This document shows positions 61,753 to 64,000 of a stretch of DNA of 64,000 nt, piece by piece. Position numbers and translations under genes: made by a program. Source of the stretch: Liolophura sinensis (Eukaryota > Mollusca > Polyplacophora > Chitonida > Chitonidae); the NCBI RefSeq assembly GCF_032854445.1, contig NC_088305.1:4195152-4259151 (forward strand), written 5' to 3'. The notes beneath the pieces were generated by a model, which ran no database searches, had not been told where the DNA came from, and saw only the letters and a program-made list of their open reading frames with translations. Numbering within the stretch: position 1 is the stretch's first letter; each line of letters opens with the position of its first letter.

Positions 61753-61816
61753 TCATTGCTCTTTCCAGTGGATGAGATTCAGGTCTTTTAACAACGAACA
61801 GGATATACGTGAATTG
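61753..61816 (-). CDS. Peroxidase B terminal exon with stop
   Basis: 64 nt of coding sequence after acceptor tgtttatttcttttgcag. It reads (G)NSRISCSLLKDLNLIHWKEQ and TGA, the usual C......ldl..Wk ending of the family. Confidence 0.9.
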
Positions 61817-64000
61817 CTGCAAAAGAAATAAACAAACCAGCATTAGGGTATGAACTGTTGGTAAAATACTTATTGTGCAAGAACGTGGATAAATTTATTT
61901 ACTTTGCAACAGCTCATATAACCTATTTACAAATTATTTATATTTAACCTATTTACAAGCAGAAATTATTAAAATGCAATGACAAACTGAATTAACAACA
62001 ACAACGACATCCAACTTCTATAGCTTCTCCAGCCTTCGCCGCTAATATATATTATGCTGAAGGCCCTCAATATATGCCTCCACTTGTGTTCTAAATTTAT
62101 CTATGCACCATAATGGGTGTCAGCGATTATAAAGCTCCCAGCTGAGAGCAATCAGAAATTTTTTTTAACATTGAAATCTATATCAGAAGGTGTGGAATGT
62201 CCAGTTTTATCAAATGCCAGATTTTCTGATAGGCTAAATATTAAATAAAAATTCGATATTGGAACTGTTCACATTACAAAGATTTTAGACTTATTTAATC
62301 TTAATTTTCAAAGATTAAAAAAGCCGTGACTTCACCATAATAATTCCATGTCTAATCAAAGTTGTGGAATATTTTGACCATTTAAATCCGTATTTCATTT
62401 AGAAATTAAAATTTTAATTTAATTTTAAACTTACCCAGGCACGGTGTCAACCAAGAAGGCGTTGGGCTGTATTGTGTCAAACAACATCGTATTGCAAAGG
62501 ATTTTCGAAAATCGGACATCTCTTATGGCGTTGAGTTGAGCTAGAAAGAAACCAAAATAATAATAAACTTAAAACGAACTTAAATAAAATAAAACTTACA
62601 GCATTGAGACAACCAACAGAAGGTCAACGACAGAGTGATAGTTGGCAAATCGTCAAATCACAACCGGTGAAATACGGCCTCTTGTCAATTTACCTCAGTT
62701 ATGCTTTCTTTGTAACTGTTCACGTTAATGCTTCAGTATCAGTAAATTAAACGTCCATACCACAATGGTCGAGGGAGAATTGGGATTTTAATTTCATTTT
62801 AATATCGTTATGTATGGAAATTTTCATATGTCGGTAACTAAGATTTAAAAGTTTGCACTTTGACATTCATCTGATTCATCGCTGGCTCAGTGGCCAAAGT
62901 GCTGATTCTCTGTAGCCAAAGAGGATGCCAGTTCGAATCCAGCTTTCGCTGTTTTCGCTTCAAGACAAGAGGGTTGACAGCCACCTGGCAGCGTTTGGAG
63001 GTTTTCTCTGGTTACTTCGATCACTCCGAGCATTTCGGATACCTCCAGTTATAAATTGAACGCCGTCATGTACGTGGAAAATTCTTCAGCAAGGCTTTAG
63101 GCGACAAGTAATACATTCTTGGATCAAATTAGTCCGGGATTCTAACGACATGTTATCACAATTAACAGCAATTCATCGGCATGAAATCCCTTACCTGGTG
63201 TAAATCTCAACAGGGGGTCATTAGTTTCGAAGTAGAACCTATCCCCACGTTTAAGCTCCCTGAACTGTCTAGCGATCATCTTGGCAAACAGAGGTCCTAC
63301 GGCAATGTCCGGAGCTTCCGGCACTTCAGAGAGGCCAGCTGTCCACAGCTCCACATCGTCCGGCGTCCTGGTGTGACGACGAAAAGATTCATTATATTAC
63401 ATATACATATATTTTTATATGCTTTGTGTTTTGCGTCGTGCTCTAGAATATTTCACTTATGGGACGGCGACCAAAATTATGGTGGCAGCAAACTCACGAC
63501 TATCCGCTTGTAGACCTTCTCACGCACGAGAGAAAGACAGAATGAGATGGGCTTAAACTCACAACGACAGCAATGGTGAGATCTTTTGGATCATTGCGCC
63601 GCTCTAACCACTTCGGCCACGAAAGCCCTCAATCAAGAATATGACAGGAAATTAGCTCACCTAGTTTAACTCAAATATTAGTTCGCAAGTAACTTTCTGT
63701 ACACGGTGTGTATGGCCGATTTGAATGAACATAAAATGTTTGGCTGGAGTACGCCGCACTCGACAATATTTCACGTACAAGATAAAGATAAAGATAAAGG
63801 GATGTTAAATCTATGCAAAGCTAGCAACACAAACAATACTAACGTGTATGTCAATTTGAAGAGGTTGACGGTTTCGGCAGTCTGGTCCTTAAAACCCCGT
63901 GTCGGAGAGGTGTCAAACTGTTTAGCTGGCGTGAGTCCGTACAGTAGCCTGTAGGTATTGTAAGATGGTATACCGTGCTCCCTGTTCCTCTGAATGTTGA
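61753..64000 (-). CDS. Peroxidase B: animal haem peroxidase, C-terminal part
   Basis: Exons >64000-63844, 63367-63195, 62540-62435 and 61816-61753 (with TGA) on the minus strand, all GT-AG with consistent phases (2, 1, 2). They give NIQRNREHGIPSYNTYRLLY, KDQTAETVNLFKLTYT, then VELWTAGLSEVPEAPDIAVG, FAKMIARQFRELKRGDRFYF, AQLNAIRDVRFSKILCNTML and finally SRISCSLLKDLNLIHWKEQ. This is the 3' third of an An_peroxidase gene; the haem-binding part lies beyond the right edge. Exon lengths 173 and 106 and their phases match the equivalent exons of peroxidase A (172 broken, 106), so the genes are tandem paralogues. No disruption was seen, and it is probably functional. Confidence 0.93.
61817..62434. 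other. peroxidase B intron, no further feature
   Basis: AT-rich, no shared repeat recognised. Confidence 0.4.
62435..62540 (-). CDS. Peroxidase B exon: QLNAIRDVRFSKILC segment
   Basis: 106 nt, acceptor ggtttctttctag, donor CCTGG|GTAAGT, phase 1 to 2, coding AQLNAIRDVRFSKILCNTML then FDTIQPNAFLVDTVP. Confidence 0.93.
62610..62800 (-). repeat. dispersed repeat R fragment in a peroxidase B intron
   Basis: 'cgacagagtgatagttggca', 'aatcgtcaaatcacaaccgg', 'tgaaatacggcctcttgtca' and 'atttacctcagttatg' match R in minus orientation. Confidence 0.7.
62880..63112 (+). mobile_element. tRNA-derived SINE, fourth type
   Basis: 'atcgctggctcagtggccaa' (A box) and 'gccagttcgaatccagct' (B box) are spaced as in a tRNA. 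The body 'cagccacctggcagcgtttg' and tail 'gccgtcatgtacgtggaaaa', 'ttcttcagcaaggctttagg' differ from family 1 except for a shared 'cgccgtc...gtgaaa.attctt' pattern. Confidence 0.65.
63195..63367 (-). CDS. Peroxidase B exon: intact counterpart of the broken A exon
   Basis: 173 nt, acceptor cgtcgtcacaccag, donor CCAG|GTAAGG, phase 2 to 1, one open frame: TPDDVELWTAGLSEVPEAPD then IAVGPLFAKMIARQFRELKR and GDRFYFETNDPLLRFTP. Confidence 0.94.
63410..63635 (-). mobile_element. SINE family 1, near full length, divergent
   Basis: 'gtgttttgcgtcgtgctcta', 'gaatatttcacttatgggac', 'ggcttaaactcacaacgaca' and 'accacttcggccacgaaagc' follow the reverse-complement order from tail to head. It sits in a peroxidase B intron. 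Confidence 0.8.
63844..64000 (-). CDS. Peroxidase B exon, cut by the window edge
   Basis: At least 157 nt, donor TACAC|GTTAGT, leaving in phase 2. It codes NIQRNREHGIPSYNTYRLLY then GLTPAKQFDTSPTRGFKDQT and AETVNLFKLTYT, aligning with NIQRERDHGLQSYVEWRRHF in peroxidase A. Confidence 0.93.

Overview
The window is animal genomic DNA. It has long non-coding stretches, GT-AG introns, tRNA-derived SINEs, a Tc1/mariner element, a LINE remnant, a Crypton-type recombinase remnant, foldback MITEs and many minisatellites, and no prokaryotic gene organisation. The style of the SINEs (tail with 'gtataagtgaaatattcttgagtacggcgtaaaacacc' split into short conserved blocks, ending in AATAAATA) and the expansion of secreted haem peroxidases suggest a marine lophotrochozoan, most likely a mollusc. 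That assignment is inference.

The main host genes are two animal haem peroxidase (An_peroxidase) genes on the minus strand. Peroxidase A occupies about 20.7 to 9.1 kb. I could chain eleven exons by eye, all with GT-AG borders, and the reading frame stays open across the first nine (20675 down to 11746). They run from a proline-rich YYPPNPP linker through the distal-His segment (YGQFLAHDI), a 46-nt micro-exon carrying the CC pair, the REQLNQ segment, the GDNRVNEF segment and the proximal His (MRFGHS). The tenth exon (9730-9901) carries three single-base frame disruptions compared with the intact paralogous exon of peroxidase B. Its signal-peptide exon(s) and its last exon were not found. Peroxidase B enters from the right edge (64000) and ends at a stop codon at 61753. 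Four of its exons are visible and intact, and matching exons have the same phases. The genes therefore form a tandem cluster.

Region by region: 0.6-2.9 kb holds SINEs and a promoter-like segment (TCTCGCGAGA plus TATCGATA arrays) ahead of a nonsense-interrupted coiled-coil ORF. 3.8-5.5 kb holds a TA microsatellite inside a perfect inverted repeat, abutting a decayed Tc1-like transposon. 5.5-7.4 kb holds the longest copy of an unclassified dispersed repeat, called R here and seen more than ten times. 9-21 kb is peroxidase A with repeat-filled introns. 22-24 kb is a dead LINE. 24.6-25.4 kb, 29.5-29.85 kb, 36.1-36.5 kb, 40.5-40.8 kb, 47.3-47.5 kb and 60.6-60.95 kb are minisatellites. 53.0-54.6 kb is a broken RecQ-like helicase copy with a TTAA-type MITE inside it, itself carrying a SINE fragment with a perfect 10-bp target duplication. 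59.4-60.5 kb holds a large palindrome and a truncated Crypton-type tyrosine recombinase. 61.7-64 kb is peroxidase B. Most of 30-53 kb has no gene I can support.
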